64,000 nt of DNA from Bacteroidaceae bacterium (GCA_017647225.1 JAGCLA010000020.1:29332-93331), one strand, 5' to 3'. Positions 9,213-19,194 are shown, counted from the first letter of the stretch. The notes: generated by a model from the letters alone, not told the origin. Program-made: numbers and translations.

Positions 9213-10193
9213 ATGACTATGTACACTTGGGAAGAACTTAGAGATAAAGTAAACGGGTTTATAAAAGAACTTGAGTTTGAACGTGAACCGCGTGAATTGT
9301 ATGCTCCTATAAGATACACTCTGTCGCAGGGTGGAAAACGTGTGCGTCCGGTGTTGTTCCTTATGGCATACAACCTGTATAAGGATAATGTCGATGAGGC
9401 TCTATATCCGGCTGTAGCTATGGAGACATACCATAACTACACTCTTATACATGACGATGTCATGGACCGTGCCGATATACGTCGCGGTATGCCTACCGTC
9501 TGTGCAAAATGGGGCGATACAATGGCGATATTGTCAGGTGATACAATGCTTGTTCTTGCTTATGAATTCCTCTCTCATGCGCCGTCGGACAAGTTGGCTC
9601 CAATGCTTGCCTTGTTTACCGAAACTGCGAAGCAGGTAGGCGACGGACAGCAATATGACATAGAATTCGAAACCCGTGAAAACGTTACGGAAGAGGAGTA
9701 TCTTGAAATGATACGTCTAAAGACATCGGTTCTTCTTGCGGCTTCGCTGAAAATGGGCGGATTGCTTGCAGGAGCAAGTGAAGAGGACCTTGAGAACCTG
9801 TATGCTTATGGCGAGAAGATTGGACTTGCTTTCCAGTTGCAGGACGACCTGCTCGATGTATATGCCGACCAGTCGCTGTTCGGTAAAAAAATTGGTGGCG
9901 ATATCTGTTGCAACAAGAAGACATTCTTGCTTATAACAGCGCTTAATCTTGCAAATCCCGAGCAACTTGCTGAAATGAAGGAGTGGATGGGCAAGAAGGA
10001 GTTCGACGAACAGGAAAAAATAGCTTTCTTTACCGATATGTATAATAAGCTCGGAGTCAAGGATATATGTGAGAAGCGCATTGAGTCTTTGTTCGCAATG
10101 TGTGATGATTATATAAATCGCATATCGCTTAGCGATGAAAAGAAAGCAAATCTAAAGTTGTTCGCAAATTCTCTGTTGAACCGCAAGTTGTGA
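9213..10193 (+). CDS. Short-chain trans-polyprenyl diphosphate synthase
   Basis: This 326-residue enzyme joins IPP to an allylic diphosphate to make FPP- or GGPP-type products. The first Asp-rich motif is HDDVMDRADIRRG and the second is FQLQDDLLDVYAD. GGKRVRP supplies the usual basic diphosphate-binding residues. A Tyr five residues before the first Asp motif suggests a short-chain product, but chain length is not certain. It begins a run of six tightly packed plus-strand genes; the next starts 7 bases later. It uses the IPP made by IspH, which is encoded about 3 kb away. Confidence 0.92.
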   Translation: MTMYTWEELRDKVNGFIKELEFEREPRELYAPIRYTLSQGGKRVRPVLFLMAYNLYKDNVDEALYPAVAMETYHNYTLIHDDVMDRADIRRGMPTVCAKWGDTMAILSGDTMLVLAYEFLSHAPSDKLAPMLALFTETAKQVGDGQQYDIEFETRENVTEEEYLEMIRLKTSVLLAASLKMGGLLAGASEEDLENLYAYGEKIGLAFQLQDDLLDVYADQSLFGKKIGGDICCNKKTFLLITALNLANPEQLAEMKEWMGKKEFDEQEKIAFFTDMYNKLGVKDICEKRIESLFAMCDDYINRISLSDEKKANLKLFANSLLNRKL

Positions 10194-10200
10194 TATAACA

Positions 10201-10911
10201 ATGCCTTACCGCCGATTACCCAAGACCGATCAGGCTCGAATACGAGCCCTGAAAGCTGCTGTTGAGAACAGTACCAATAACGGTGTTTATACCAATGTGC
10301 TTTCGCATAATACCTATCATCGTGCGAAAGATTTCCTTGAGCGTTTTTCGCGGGAGGTGTCTGTTTACCGCCGTTGTGTTGCGGAACAATCGTCCAAGAA
10401 GGGGAATAAAGAATATGATGCCGCTCTGAAGAAAGCGAGAATGTTTGTTTCTCATTTTATTCAAGTGCTGAGCATGTCTATAATGCGTGGCGAAATTTCA
10501 CGTAACAAACGCCCGTACTATGGTCTGCCCGAAGATGAGGATACAACACCCAATCTCTTTTCGGAATCGGCCGTGCTCGAGTGGGGAGTTAAGATTATCG
10601 AAGGCGAACGCCGTCGTCAGGGTGAAGGAGGAGTGCCTATCTATAATCCGACAATGGGACGTGTGTCTGTAGTCTTTGAAATTTTCAAGGCAATGTACGA
10701 AAAGCAACAGTCGCTTCAACAACGTACAAACGAAGCGCTCCGTAATATCTCGGCAATGCGTTTTGAAGCCGATGAAATTATATTCGACGCATGGGGTGAG
10801 ATAGAAAAGGCTTTCTCTGAGTTACAAGGCGAGGAACGCCTGAAAAAATGTGCTTTGTACGGTGTTATTTATTATGACCGTCCTGACCGTAAAAAGAATA
10901 AAGATGATTAA
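10201..10911 (+). CDS. Conserved-looking protein of unknown function
   Basis: The 236 residues are rich in Arg, Lys and Glu, largely helical in appearance, without signal peptide or membrane segment, so a cytosolic protein is likely. I do not recognise a domain. It starts 7 bases after the prenyl synthase and overlaps tatD by 8 bases, which supports real coupled expression. The C-terminal tail (DRPDRKKNKDD) is strongly charged. Links to isoprenoid metabolism or nucleic acids would be guesses based only on neighbours and charge. Confidence 0.8.
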   Translation: MPYRRLPKTDQARIRALKAAVENSTNNGVYTNVLSHNTYHRAKDFLERFSREVSVYRRCVAEQSSKKGNKEYDAALKKARMFVSHFIQVLSMSIMRGEISRNKRPYYGLPEDEDTTPNLFSESAVLEWGVKIIEGERRRQGEGGVPIYNPTMGRVSVVFEIFKAMYEKQQSLQQRTNEALRNISAMRFEADEIIFDAWGEIEKAFSELQGEERLKKCALYGVIYYDRPDRKKNKDD

Positions 10912-11689
10912 ATTCGTTGACACGCATACTCACCTTTTTGTTTCTGAATTTGACGAGGATAGAAAAACAGTCGTTGAAAGAGCTGTCGCAGCAGGGGTGA
11001 CAAAGTTATGCCTTCCGTCAATAACAGAGGAGTCTTTGCCGGCTGTAATGGGTATGTGTGAGGTGTTCCCCGGAATCTGTTATCCGATGATAGGACTTCA
11101 TCCAACAGAGTTGGGAAGTGACTATAAAGCCACATTGGAGCGTCTGTATTCCCGATTGAAAAAAGATGAACGTTTTATAGCTGTCGGTGAAGTTGGGCTT
11201 GACTTCTATTGGGACGATACCTATAGAAAGGAGCAGTTAGACGCCTTTGATGCGCAGATAGGTTGGGCTCTTGAAACAAAATTGCCGTTGGCCATTCATT
11301 CCCGAAATGCTTTCAAAGAACTGTATGATGTCATGGAAGCATATCGTGGCAAGGGGCTGACAGGAGTTTTCCACTGTTTTTCGGGAAACGAGGACGAAGC
11401 ACGCAAATTGTTATCCTTCGATGGCTTCTGTTTGGGTATAGGAGGTGTGCTTACATATAAGAAATCTACACTTCCGCAAGCTATAGAAAATATCCCTCTT
11501 GACAGGATATTACTCGAAACAGATTCACCTTATCTGCCACCCGTTCCTTTCAGGGGTAAGCGTAATGAAAGTTCATATATACCTTATATCGCAGATTTCA
11601 TTGCCGGGTTGCATGGCTGCTGTGTAGAGGAGGTGGCACGTGTGACAACAGCCAATGCCTGTCGTCTTTTCCCTAAAATTGTTGAATGA
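10904..11689 (+). CDS. tatD: TatD family metal-dependent hydrolase/DNase
   Basis: This 261-residue amidohydrolase-fold protein has the family's metal ligands: DTHTHLF near the N-terminus, GEVGLDFYWD, HSRNA, HCFSG and ETDSPYLPP. TatD proteins act as 3'-5' DNases in DNA repair and degradation, though substrates of individual members vary. ATG 10904 was chosen because it directly precedes the DTHTH strand; an in-frame start at 10850 would add an unusual extension overlapping the previous gene. It overlaps the neighbours on both sides (8 and 4 bases). Confidence 0.93.
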   Translation: MIKFVDTHTHLFVSEFDEDRKTVVERAVAAGVTKLCLPSITEESLPAVMGMCEVFPGICYPMIGLHPTELGSDYKATLERLYSRLKKDERFIAVGEVGLDFYWDDTYRKEQLDAFDAQIGWALETKLPLAIHSRNAFKELYDVMEAYRGKGLTGVFHCFSGNEDEARKLLSFDGFCLGIGGVLTYKKSTLPQAIENIPLDRILLETDSPYLPPVPFRGKRNESSYIPYIADFIAGLHGCCVEEVARVTTANACRLFPKIVE

Positions 11690-12756
11690 TGGATTTTGAA
11701 AAAATAGATATATTCGGTAATGGGCAACACCCGATAGTCATAGCAGGACCTTGTAGCGCGGAGAGTGAGGAGCAGGTAATGGCTGTCGCTTCGGAGCTTG
11801 TCGGTAAGGGGGTAACCCTCTTTCGTGCAGGTGTGTGGAAACCACGTACCCGTCCCGGCTGTTTTGAAGGTGTAGGGCAAGAGGCATTGCAGTGGCTTGC
11901 ACGTGTCAGGAAAGAACTTGCCATGCCCGTATCGACAGAAGTGGCTACTGCTGTTCATGTGGAACAGGCACTTGCTGCAGGTGTCGATTTACTATGGATT
12001 GGAGCGCGTACGACAGCAAATCCATTTGCAGTACAGGAGATTGCCGATTCACTGCGTGGCGTAGATGTGCCGGTCTTGGTGAAGAATCCCGTAAACCCGG
12101 ATGTTGACCTTTGGGTAGGTGCTTTTGAACGCCTTTATAATGCCGGCGTAAAACGTCTTGGCGCTATACATCGCGGATTTTCGGCATACGGCGAAAAGTT
12201 CTACCGCAATGCACCGCAGTGGCAACTGCCCATAGAATTCCGTCGTCGTCTTGGCGGAATTCCCATGATATGTGACCCGAGTCACATTGGCGGTAAGCGT
12301 GAACTCGTATTGTCGCTGTCGCAACAGGCTATGGACCTTAATTACGACGGTCTTATGATTGAAACGCATTGTAACCCTGTCTGTGCCCTTAGTGATGCCC
12401 GTCAGCAGGTTACACCCGACGAGCTTGCCATAATTTTGAGTAGGTTGGTGCATCGTTCTGCCGACGGTGTCAATGCCGATTTCCATTCGTATCGTAATCG
12501 TCTTGATGAAATTGATGACAGGTTAATGGAATTGCTTGTCAAGAGAATGGGTATCTCGCGCGAGATAGGTGCTGTCAAACGCGAAAAAGGTCTGACGGTA
12601 TTTCAACCCTTCAGATATAACGAAACAATCGAACGATATACAAAGATATGTACCGACGGAAAACTTGATGTCGAGGCTGTCAAGAGTGTCTTTGAGGCCA
12701 TACACATGGAGAGTATCCGCCAACAGCTGCGTATTGTGAATGATGAAAATCAGTGA
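11686..12756 (+). CDS. Bifunctional 3-deoxy-7-phosphoheptulonate synthase / chorismate mutase
   Basis: The N-terminal ~260 residues are a DAHP synthase of the KDO8P-synthase-like type (VIAGPCSAES, KPRTRP, GARTTANP, CDPSHIGGKR, ETHCNP). It condenses PEP and erythrose 4-phosphate at the start of the shikimate pathway. The last ~90 residues (from YRNRLDEIDDRLMELL) are an AroQ-type chorismate mutase that makes prephenate and often senses feedback. The fusion is normal in Bacteroidetes. Two consecutive ATGs (11686, 11689) overlap the tatD stop. No other aromatic amino acid gene lies nearby, although this enzyme often sits with pheA/tyrA. Confidence 0.94.
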   Translation: MMDFEKIDIFGNGQHPIVIAGPCSAESEEQVMAVASELVGKGVTLFRAGVWKPRTRPGCFEGVGQEALQWLARVRKELAMPVSTEVATAVHVEQALAAGVDLLWIGARTTANPFAVQEIADSLRGVDVPVLVKNPVNPDVDLWVGAFERLYNAGVKRLGAIHRGFSAYGEKFYRNAPQWQLPIEFRRRLGGIPMICDPSHIGGKRELVLSLSQQAMDLNYDGLMIETHCNPVCALSDARQQVTPDELAIILSRLVHRSADGVNADFHSYRNRLDEIDDRLMELLVKRMGISREIGAVKREKGLTVFQPFRYNETIERYTKICTDGKLDVEAVKSVFEAIHMESIRQQLRIVNDENQ

Positions 12757-12763
12757 TACCGTA

Positions 12764-13891
12764 ATGCGTCGTAATAATTCTTTCCGTCTATTGCTGTTTT
12801 CTGCACTTTGTGCAATATCCCTCTTCCTCTGTTCGTGCGGTGGAGGAGAGAACGGTATGGTGGAAGGAAAAAGGGTTGCCATGCACTATTCTGTATTGCT
12901 TGACATTGTTGATTGCGACGGTTATACGGTTGTCGATGTGAAGAATCCTTGGGGAAAAGGTTTGCTGAAACGCTATATACTTGTACCGGACACTTGTGAT
13001 ATTCCTCAAATACGTGGTACGGTATTGCGTACTCCACTGCAACGTGCTGTCGTCTTTTCGGGTGTGCATGCCTCATTGTTCGAGGAACTCGGGGCATTGC
13101 CGGTTGTTGCAGGCGTCTGCGACAAACGTTATATATATTCAAAGGGAGTACAGAAGGGGTTGGAACAGGGTGTTGTAACGGATTGTGGCAGTTCGCTAAA
13201 TGTCAACAGCGAGGCTGTTGTGCAAGTAAATCCTGACGCTATATTTGTTTTGCCATACGAGAATGGTGGTTATGGCAAGCTGGATAATATGCCTTATCCA
13301 TTGGTGGAATGTGCCGATTATATGGAAACCTCACCGCTCGGTTGTGCCGAATGGATACGCTTCTATGGTCGTCTTGTAGGACGTGCGGCAGAGAGTGATT
13401 CTGTATATAATGCCGTGTGCAAGGAGTATGAGGCTTTGTGCAGGCTCGTTGACGGTGTGCAGGAACGTCCTGCACTTATGTGCGAATTGAAAAGCAGTTC
13501 GGCATGGTATGTGCCGGGAGGTAACAGCACCATGGGGCAGATGTATAACGATGCGGGTGCCGATTATCTTTTTACCGATTGTGGAAAAAATGGCTCTGTA
13601 CCACTTTCGTATGAGGTGGTTCTGGACAGAGGTTCTGATGCCGACATATGGCTATTCAAGTATAATGCATCTGAAGACAAGACAAAAGCGTCGTTGCTTG
13701 CCGATTTTTCGGGGTACTCGCATTTCAGACCCTTCAAGGAAGGGAATATATATGCTTGCAATACTCACAGGAATAATATATTTGAAGAAATATCCTTTCA
13801 CCCCGAAAGGCTGTTGAAGGAACTTGTAGCCCTTTTTCATCCTTCGCTTATTCCCGGATATAAACCTCTCTATTATGAAAAGATACCTTGA
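12764..13891 (+). CDS. Periplasmic-binding lipoprotein of a BtuF/FecB-type metal-chelate ABC importer
   Basis: The 375 residues begin with a lipoprotein signal (MRRNNSFR, hydrophobic core, then LCSC), followed by a helical-backbone binding fold with two lobes. The family captures cobalamin, haem or ferric siderophores outside the inner membrane. ATG 12764 gives a textbook n-region; upstream ATGs at 12740 and 12743 would overlap the previous gene and weaken the signal. The permease gene overlaps its 3' end by 17 bases, so the two form a transporter pair. The ligand cannot be read from sequence. Confidence 0.88.
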   Translation: MRRNNSFRLLLFSALCAISLFLCSCGGGENGMVEGKRVAMHYSVLLDIVDCDGYTVVDVKNPWGKGLLKRYILVPDTCDIPQIRGTVLRTPLQRAVVFSGVHASLFEELGALPVVAGVCDKRYIYSKGVQKGLEQGVVTDCGSSLNVNSEAVVQVNPDAIFVLPYENGGYGKLDNMPYPLVECADYMETSPLGCAEWIRFYGRLVGRAAESDSVYNAVCKEYEALCRLVDGVQERPALMCELKSSSAWYVPGGNSTMGQMYNDAGADYLFTDCGKNGSVPLSYEVVLDRGSDADIWLFKYNASEDKTKASLLADFSGYSHFRPFKEGNIYACNTHRNNIFEEISFHPERLLKELVALFHPSLIPGYKPLYYEKIP

Positions 13892-14903
13892 TAAGAATAT
13901 AATTGTGCTTATGCTTCTGCTGCTTGCGGTTGCGGCTCTCTTTTTATTGAATTTGTTTATAGGAGCTGTCGATATACCGTTCAGTGAGGTTATGGGTATA
14001 ATTACGGGTAACGGAAGTGAACGCGAGGCTTGGAATATGATTGTTCTTGAAACGCGTGTGCCTCAAGCAGTTACAGCTTTGTTGGCCGGTGCTGCCATTG
14101 CTGTTGCCGGTCTTTTGTTGCAAACGCTTTTCAATAATCCGCTTGCCGGCCCCGAGGTGCTCGGAATAAATAGTGGAGCAGGGCTTGGTGTGGCCGTCGT
14201 GATGCTGTTTGCACAAGGCTCATTTGCTCTTGGAGGAATGAATGTTGCCGGTTATCTTGCTGTCTTTGCCGGTGCGTTTGCCGGCGCTGCCGTAATAATG
14301 GCTGTGATACTGTTGCTCTCTACAATTGTCCGTAACAAGATATTTCTGCTGATAGTCGGTGTTGCAATAGGCTATCTTGCATCATCACTGATATCGGTCC
14401 TCAACTATTTTGCAACAGCAGAGGGGGTACATTCATACCTTATCTGGGGAATGGGAAGCTTCAGTGCTGTGTCAATGGGACAGTTGTCACTTTTTGCGGT
14501 TTTGACGTTGCTGTTGCTCGCGCTCTCTTTGTTGATGATAAAGCCCCTTAATGCCATTCTGCTTGGTGATGCATACGCACATAATCTTGGTATAAACATA
14601 AAGGCTGTGCGTAATGTGCTATTGGCGGTTGTGGGTATGCTGACCGCTGTGGTAACGGCTTTCTGTGGCCCTATAGCCTTTATCGGTCTTGCTGTTCCGC
14701 ATATGGCAAGAATACTTCTAAGTAGCAATAATCATAAAGTGCTGTTGCCCGGAACATTGCTTTTCGGCTCCATTGTGGCACTTCTTTGCAATATGGTCTG
14801 TCAGTTGCCAGGAGAGAGCGGGCTGCTCCCTTTGGGCGCAATAACACCGCTTATCGGAGCACCGGTCATCATATATGTTGTGCTCAGGAATAAGAATGTC
14901 TAA
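13875..14903 (+). CDS. FecCD/BtuC-type ABC transporter permease
   Basis: The 342-residue, highly hydrophobic protein has about ten membrane helices, the usual number for FecCD permeases. Family motifs include ETRVPQAVTALLAG, GLLLQTLFNNPLAGPEVLGI and the cytoplasmic loop CGPIAFIGLAVPHMAR that contacts the ATPase. It overlaps the binding-protein gene and would form a metal-chelate/cobalamin importer with it. The expected ATP-binding gene does not follow: the next gene is ilvD, behind a 225-bp gap with its own promoter. The ATPase must therefore be encoded elsewhere or shared. Confidence 0.93.
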   Translation: MKRYLDKNIIVLMLLLLAVAALFLLNLFIGAVDIPFSEVMGIITGNGSEREAWNMIVLETRVPQAVTALLAGAAIAVAGLLLQTLFNNPLAGPEVLGINSGAGLGVAVVMLFAQGSFALGGMNVAGYLAVFAGAFAGAAVIMAVILLLSTIVRNKIFLLIVGVAIGYLASSLISVLNYFATAEGVHSYLIWGMGSFSAVSMGQLSLFAVLTLLLLALSLLMIKPLNAILLGDAYAHNLGINIKAVRNVLLAVVGMLTAVVTAFCGPIAFIGLAVPHMARILLSSNNHKVLLPGTLLFGSIVALLCNMVCQLPGESGLLPLGAITPLIGAPVIIYVVLRNKNV

Positions 14904-14941
14904 AGTTTTGACACAGAATAGGCTAATTCTCTTTCAAAATT

Positions 14942-14973
14942 TTTGTATAAACTGAAAAAAGAGATTAATTTTG
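14942..14973 (+). promoter_or_regulatory. Promoter of the ilvDBNC operon
   Basis: A -33 TTTG (14942-14945) and -7 TAATTTTG (14966-14973) are 20 bases apart. The predicted start, near 14980, leaves a leader of about 150 bases before ilvD. Confidence 0.7.
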
Positions 14974-14979
14974 CAATCT

Positions 14980-15128
14980 TAATCGAGAAAATGGTAATAT
15001 TTGTCTGCCACTGTCCGTATTTGCCATAATTATTGTTATGACAGCCTTCTTGAAACGGGCAGGGCGGTAAACTTATATTTTGATGCCTTTCTCATTTACG
15101 AGAAAGGTTTCTTGTTAAATTAAATGTT
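14980..15128 (+). promoter_or_regulatory. ilvD leader with hairpin and two tiny ORFs
   Basis: The leader holds a 12-codon ORF at 14991-15029 (begins MVIFV), a 10-codon ORF at 15038-15070, and a hairpin at 15086-15107 (CCTTTCTC, ATTTAC loop, GAGAAAGG) followed by TTTCTTGTT. The layout is attenuator-like for a branched-chain amino acid operon. The peptides carry no strong run of Ile, Leu or Val codons, however, so classical attenuation is unproven. Confidence 0.4.
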
Positions 15129-16931
15129 ATGAAGATAAAGTTAAGGAGTGCGCAATCTACCGAAGGACGTCGTATGGCAGGTGCAAGAGCATTGTGGATT
15201 GCCAACGGTATGAAACGTGAGATGTTCGGCAAACCTATCATTGCCATCGCAAACTCATTTACCCAGTTGGTGCCCGGTCACACTCATTTGCATGAGGCCG
15301 GTCAGATTGTGAAAGCTGAAATTGAAAAAATGGGCTGTTATGCAGCCGAATTCAATACTATTGCAATTGATGACGGTATAGCAATGGGACACGACGGTAT
15401 GTTGTATTCTCTGCCTTCACGTGATATTATTGCCGATAGCGTTGAATATATGTGCAATGCGCATAAGGTTGATGCTCTTGTATGTATATCAAACTGTGAC
15501 AAAATCACTCCGGGTATGCTTATGGCGGCAATGCGCCTGAATATCCCTACAGTGTTTGTTTCAGGTGGTCCTATGGAGAAGGGTACATGGAAAAACGAGA
15601 ATCTTGACCTTGTGATAGCAATGGTGAAGGCTGCCGATAAGACTGTAAGTGACGAGGAACTTGCCGAGATAGAGAAGCGTTCTTGTCCTGGATGCGGTTC
15701 ATGTTCGGGTATGTTTACTGCAAACTCCATGAACTCACTGACTGAGGCAATCGGTCTTTCATTGCCGGGTAACGGAACTGTCCTTGCAACACATGAGAAT
15801 CGTGTGCAGCTGTTGAAGGATGCTGCAAAGCAGATAGTTGAAAATGCAATGAAGTATTATGGCGAGGGCGATGACAGTGTTCTTCCACGTAGCATAGCAT
15901 CGCGTGATGCATTTATGAATGCCATGACCCTTGACATTGCAATGGGTGGTTCAACAAATACAATCCTGCACTTGTTGGCAGTGGCTCAAGAGGCAGGCGT
16001 TGATTTCAAAATGTCCGATATCGATGCACTTAGCCGTAAGGTTCCCTGTCTTTGCAAGCTTGCTCCAAACGGCCCAAAATATAGCGTTCAGGATTGTGGA
16101 CGTGCAGGAGGTATATTGGGTATTCTTGGCGAATTGGCAAAGGGCGGTCTGTTGAATACCAATCTGAAGCGTGTGACAGGAGCAACTCTTGCCGAAGATA
16201 TTGAAAAGTATTGCATCACAGGTGAGAAAATCGGTGATGAGGCTTTGAGAATCTATGGCTCTGCGCCTGCAAATGTTTTCAGCAATGTTATGGGCTCTCA
16301 GAATTGCCGTTACGAAACCCTTGATATCGACCGTGAAAACGGTTGTATCCGTTCGCTTGAATGTGCTTATACAAAGGACGGCGGTCTTGCCATATTGTTT
16401 GGTAATATAGCACAAGACGGTTGTGTGGTAAAGACAGCCGGTGTCGATGAAAGTATCTGGAAATTCAGTGGTAAGGCAAAGGTGTTCGACTCACAGGAAG
16501 CTGCTGTCGAGGGTATTCTCGGCGGTGCGGTACAGGCAGGTGATGTCGTTGTAATCATATACGAGGGTCCTAAGGGCGGTCCGGGTATGCAGGAGATGCT
16601 TTATCCTACATCATATATCAAATCACGTCATTTGGGTAAGGAATGTGCCCTTATCACTGACGGACGTTTTAGCGGAGGTACATCGGGATTGAGCATTGGA
16701 CATATCTCTCCCGAGGCTGCAGCAGGTGGTAATATCGGTAAGTTGCGCGATGGCGATATTATAGAAATCGATATACCTGCACGTACAATAAACGTAAAAC
16801 TTACAGACGAGGAACTTGCAGCGCGTGAAATGTTCCCGTTGACACGTGATCGTGTAATTTCAAAAAGCCTTAAAGCGTATGCCAATATGGTAAGTTCAGC
16901 CGACAAGGGTGGTGTGAGAATTATAGATTGA
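15129..16931 (+). CDS. ilvD: Dihydroxy-acid dehydratase
   Basis: IlvD, 600 residues, dehydrates 2,3-dihydroxy-isovalerate and -methylvalerate to the 2-keto acids leading to valine, leucine and isoleucine. Iron-sulfur ligands are visible in [10 protein letters not shown] and [17 protein letters not shown]; the C-terminal [19 protein letters not shown] signature is intact. Length and start ([20 protein letters not shown]) match the long bacterial form. It is first in ilvD-ilvB-ilvN-ilvC, with 4 bases before ilvB. The leader at 14980-15128 may regulate it. Confidence 0.97.
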   Translation: MKIKLRSAQSTEGRRMAGARALWIANGMKREMFGKPIIAIANSFTQLVPGHTHLHEAGQIVKAEIEKMGCYAAEFNTIAIDDGIAMGHDGMLYSLPSRDIIADSVEYMCNAHKVDALVCISNCDKITPGMLMAAMRLNIPTVFVSGGPMEKGTWKNENLDLVIAMVKAADKTVSDEELAEIEKRSCPGCGSCSGMFTANSMNSLTEAIGLSLPGNGTVLATHENRVQLLKDAAKQIVENAMKYYGEGDDSVLPRSIASRDAFMNAMTLDIAMGGSTNTILHLLAVAQEAGVDFKMSDIDALSRKVPCLCKLAPNGPKYSVQDCGRAGGILGILGELAKGGLLNTNLKRVTGATLAEDIEKYCITGEKIGDEALRIYGSAPANVFSNVMGSQNCRYETLDIDRENGCIRSLECAYTKDGGLAILFGNIAQDGCVVKTAGVDESIWKFSGKAKVFDSQEAAVEGILGGAVQAGDVVVIIYEGPKGGPGMQEMLYPTSYIKSRHLGKECALITDGRFSGGTSGLSIGHISPEAAAGGNIGKLRDGDIIEIDIPARTINVKLTDEELAAREMFPLTRDRVISKSLKAYANMVSSADKGGVRIID

Positions 16932-16935
16932 ATTT

Positions 16936-18630
16936 ATGAGTAAAGAGATTATATCAGGTGGAGAAGCGCTGATGCGCTCTCTTATAAATGAAGGTGTTGA
17001 AACAGTCTTCGGCTATCCCGGAGGCTCTATCATGCCTGTCTTTGATGCCATGTACGACCATCGTACCGACTTCCGTCAGGTACTTGTCCGTCATGAGCAG
17101 GGTGCTGTGCATGCAGCGCAGGGCTATGCACGCAGTTCGGGTAAAGTAGGTGTTTCAATTGTTACCAGTGGTCCCGGTGCAACAAATACCTTGACCGGTA
17201 TCAGTGATGCAATGCTCGACAGTACACCGATTGTTGTCATTGCAGGACAGGTGGGTTGTGCAGTTCTTGGTACTGATGCGTTTCAGGAAATTGACTTTGT
17301 AGGTATTACACAGCCTATTACAAAATGGAGTTATCAGATACGCCGTCCCGAAGATGTGGCATGGGCAGTAGCACGTGCTTTCTATATTGCGCGTACAGGT
17401 CGTCCGGGTCCGGTTGTTCTTGACTTTACAAAAAATGCGCAGACAGCAATGGTTGAGTATGAACCTGCGACTGTTGATTCTGTCAGAAGCTACATTCCTT
17501 ATCCTACACCATGCCGTAAGGCTGTTGAGTCTGCTGCGGAGCTTATAAACAAGTCAAAGCGTCCGTTCATGATTGTTGGTCAGGGTATTGAACTCGGTGA
17601 AGCGCACGAAGAACTGAAAGCTTTTGCCGAAAAGGCAAATATCCCGGTAGGAAAGACATTGCTCGGACTGTCGGCATTTCCAAGCGACCACCCGTTGTGT
17701 GTGGGTATGTTGGGTATGCACGGCAATTATGGACCGAACTATAATACAAACCAATGCGATTTGCTCATTGCTGTAGGTATGCGTTTCAGTGACCGTGTAA
17801 CAGGTAATGTCGCTACTTATGCAAAGCAGGCAAAGGTTATCCACATTGATATTGACCATGCCGAAATCAACAAGAATGTTGCAGTTGATATTCCTATTGT
17901 TGGCGATTGCAAGGAGGTACTTCCTATGCTTACCGAGCTTGTTGAAAAACGCGACCATAGCAAATGGATTGATAGTTTTGCCGAATATAATGCCATCGAG
18001 TATGAGAAAGTAGGCAAAAAGGCCTTAAACCCGACAGAAGGCCCGCTGCTTATGGGTGAGGTTGCACGCAAAGTCAGCGAAGCGACAAACAACAGTGCGA
18101 TATTGGTTACCGATGTAGGTCAGAACCAGATGATGTCATCGCGCTATTTCAAATATACCCTTCCACGCAGTATCCTCACTTCGGGCGGTCTTGGAACAAT
18201 GGGATATGGTCTGCCTGCAGCAATCGGTGCAAAAATGGCTATGCCGGAACGTACCGTATGTCTGTTTACAGGTGACGGCGGTTTCCAGATGAATATACAG
18301 GAATTGGGTACTATCATGGAGCAGGGAACTGCTGTCAAGATGGTATTGGTAAACAACAACTATCTTGGTAATGTGCGTCAATGGCAGGAACTCTTCTTTG
18401 ACCATCGTTACTCATGGACCCCTATGTTGAATCCTGAATACTCTTTGATTGCAAAGGGATATGGCATTCCGTCGCGTCTTGTTATAGACCGTGCCGAAAT
18501 TGATGATGCTATCAACGAAATGCTATCGACCCCCGGCCCTTACCTGTTGCATGTGGCTGTGAAGGAAGAGGACAATGTTATGCCAATGACACCTCCGGGA
18601 GCTACTGTAAGTGAAATGATATTTGAATAA
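16936..18630 (+). CDS. ilvB: Acetolactate synthase, large (catalytic) subunit
   Basis: This 564-residue ThDP enzyme condenses pyruvate with pyruvate or 2-ketobutyrate. The catalytic Glu near residue 50 sits in VRHEQGAVHAAQGYAR, the ThDP motif begins GDGGFQMNIQEL and continues to NNNYLGNVRQWQ, and the middle FAD domain is present. The C-terminus (PPGATVSEMI) is typical of biosynthetic enzymes. The small subunit follows 6 bases later. Confidence 0.97.
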   Translation: MSKEIISGGEALMRSLINEGVETVFGYPGGSIMPVFDAMYDHRTDFRQVLVRHEQGAVHAAQGYARSSGKVGVSIVTSGPGATNTLTGISDAMLDSTPIVVIAGQVGCAVLGTDAFQEIDFVGITQPITKWSYQIRRPEDVAWAVARAFYIARTGRPGPVVLDFTKNAQTAMVEYEPATVDSVRSYIPYPTPCRKAVESAAELINKSKRPFMIVGQGIELGEAHEELKAFAEKANIPVGKTLLGLSAFPSDHPLCVGMLGMHGNYGPNYNTNQCDLLIAVGMRFSDRVTGNVATYAKQAKVIHIDIDHAEINKNVAVDIPIVGDCKEVLPMLTELVEKRDHSKWIDSFAEYNAIEYEKVGKKALNPTEGPLLMGEVARKVSEATNNSAILVTDVGQNQMMSSRYFKYTLPRSILTSGGLGTMGYGLPAAIGAKMAMPERTVCLFTGDGGFQMNIQELGTIMEQGTAVKMVLVNNNYLGNVRQWQELFFDHRYSWTPMLNPEYSLIAKGYGIPSRLVIDRAEIDDAINEMLSTPGPYLLHVAVKEEDNVMPMTPPGATVSEMIFE

Positions 18631-18636
18631 GCTACT

Positions 18637-19188
18637 ATGGAAAAGAAGTTATATACCATTATTATATATACTGAAAACATTGCCGGTATGTTGAATCAGG
18701 TAACGGCCGAGTTTACACGCCGAATGATGAATATTGATACCATTACGGCTTCGTCATCGTCGGTGGAAGGTGTGCACCGTTATACAATTTCACTCTGGGG
18801 TGAAGAGGATTCAATACAGAAAGTGACAAAACGAATCGAGAAAAAGGTCGATGTGCTCAAGGCTGACTATTATGTCGATAAAGAGATTTTTTATCAGGAG
18901 GTTGCCTTGTACAAGCTTTCAACTCCAAGAATATTGGAGAACAGTAAAATCTCGAAGTTGATTCGTCATAACGGAGCGCATGTAATAGAGATGAACTCGA
19001 ACTATACAGTTGTGGAAAAGACCGGTTCTACAAAAATTATTCTTGATCTGTATAATGAGTTTGTTGCTCAGCAATGTATGTTGCAGTTCGTGAAATCGGG
19101 TCGTGTAGCCGTTCCTCGTGACTCGATAGAAAATTTGACCGAATTGCTGTTTGATGAAGATTATAAAAGAAAACCAATTAAAAAATAA
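18637..19188 (+). CDS. ilvN: Acetolactate synthase, small (regulatory) subunit
   Basis: The 183-residue partner of IlvB starts with an ACT domain (TIIIYTENIAGMLNQVTAEF, with the mobile RRMMNIDTITASSS part) that binds valine in homologues. A C-terminal ALS_ss domain follows from about residue 85. Stimulation of the catalytic subunit and valine feedback are known for the family; sensitivity of this enzyme is not visible in sequence. It lies between ilvB and ilvC, 6 bases from each. Confidence 0.95.
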   Translation: MEKKLYTIIIYTENIAGMLNQVTAEFTRRMMNIDTITASSSSVEGVHRYTISLWGEEDSIQKVTKRIEKKVDVLKADYYVDKEIFYQEVALYKLSTPRILENSKISKLIRHNGAHVIEMNSNYTVVEKTGSTKIILDLYNEFVAQQCMLQFVKSGRVAVPRDSIENLTELLFDEDYKRKPIKK

Positions 19189-19194
19189 ACAATT

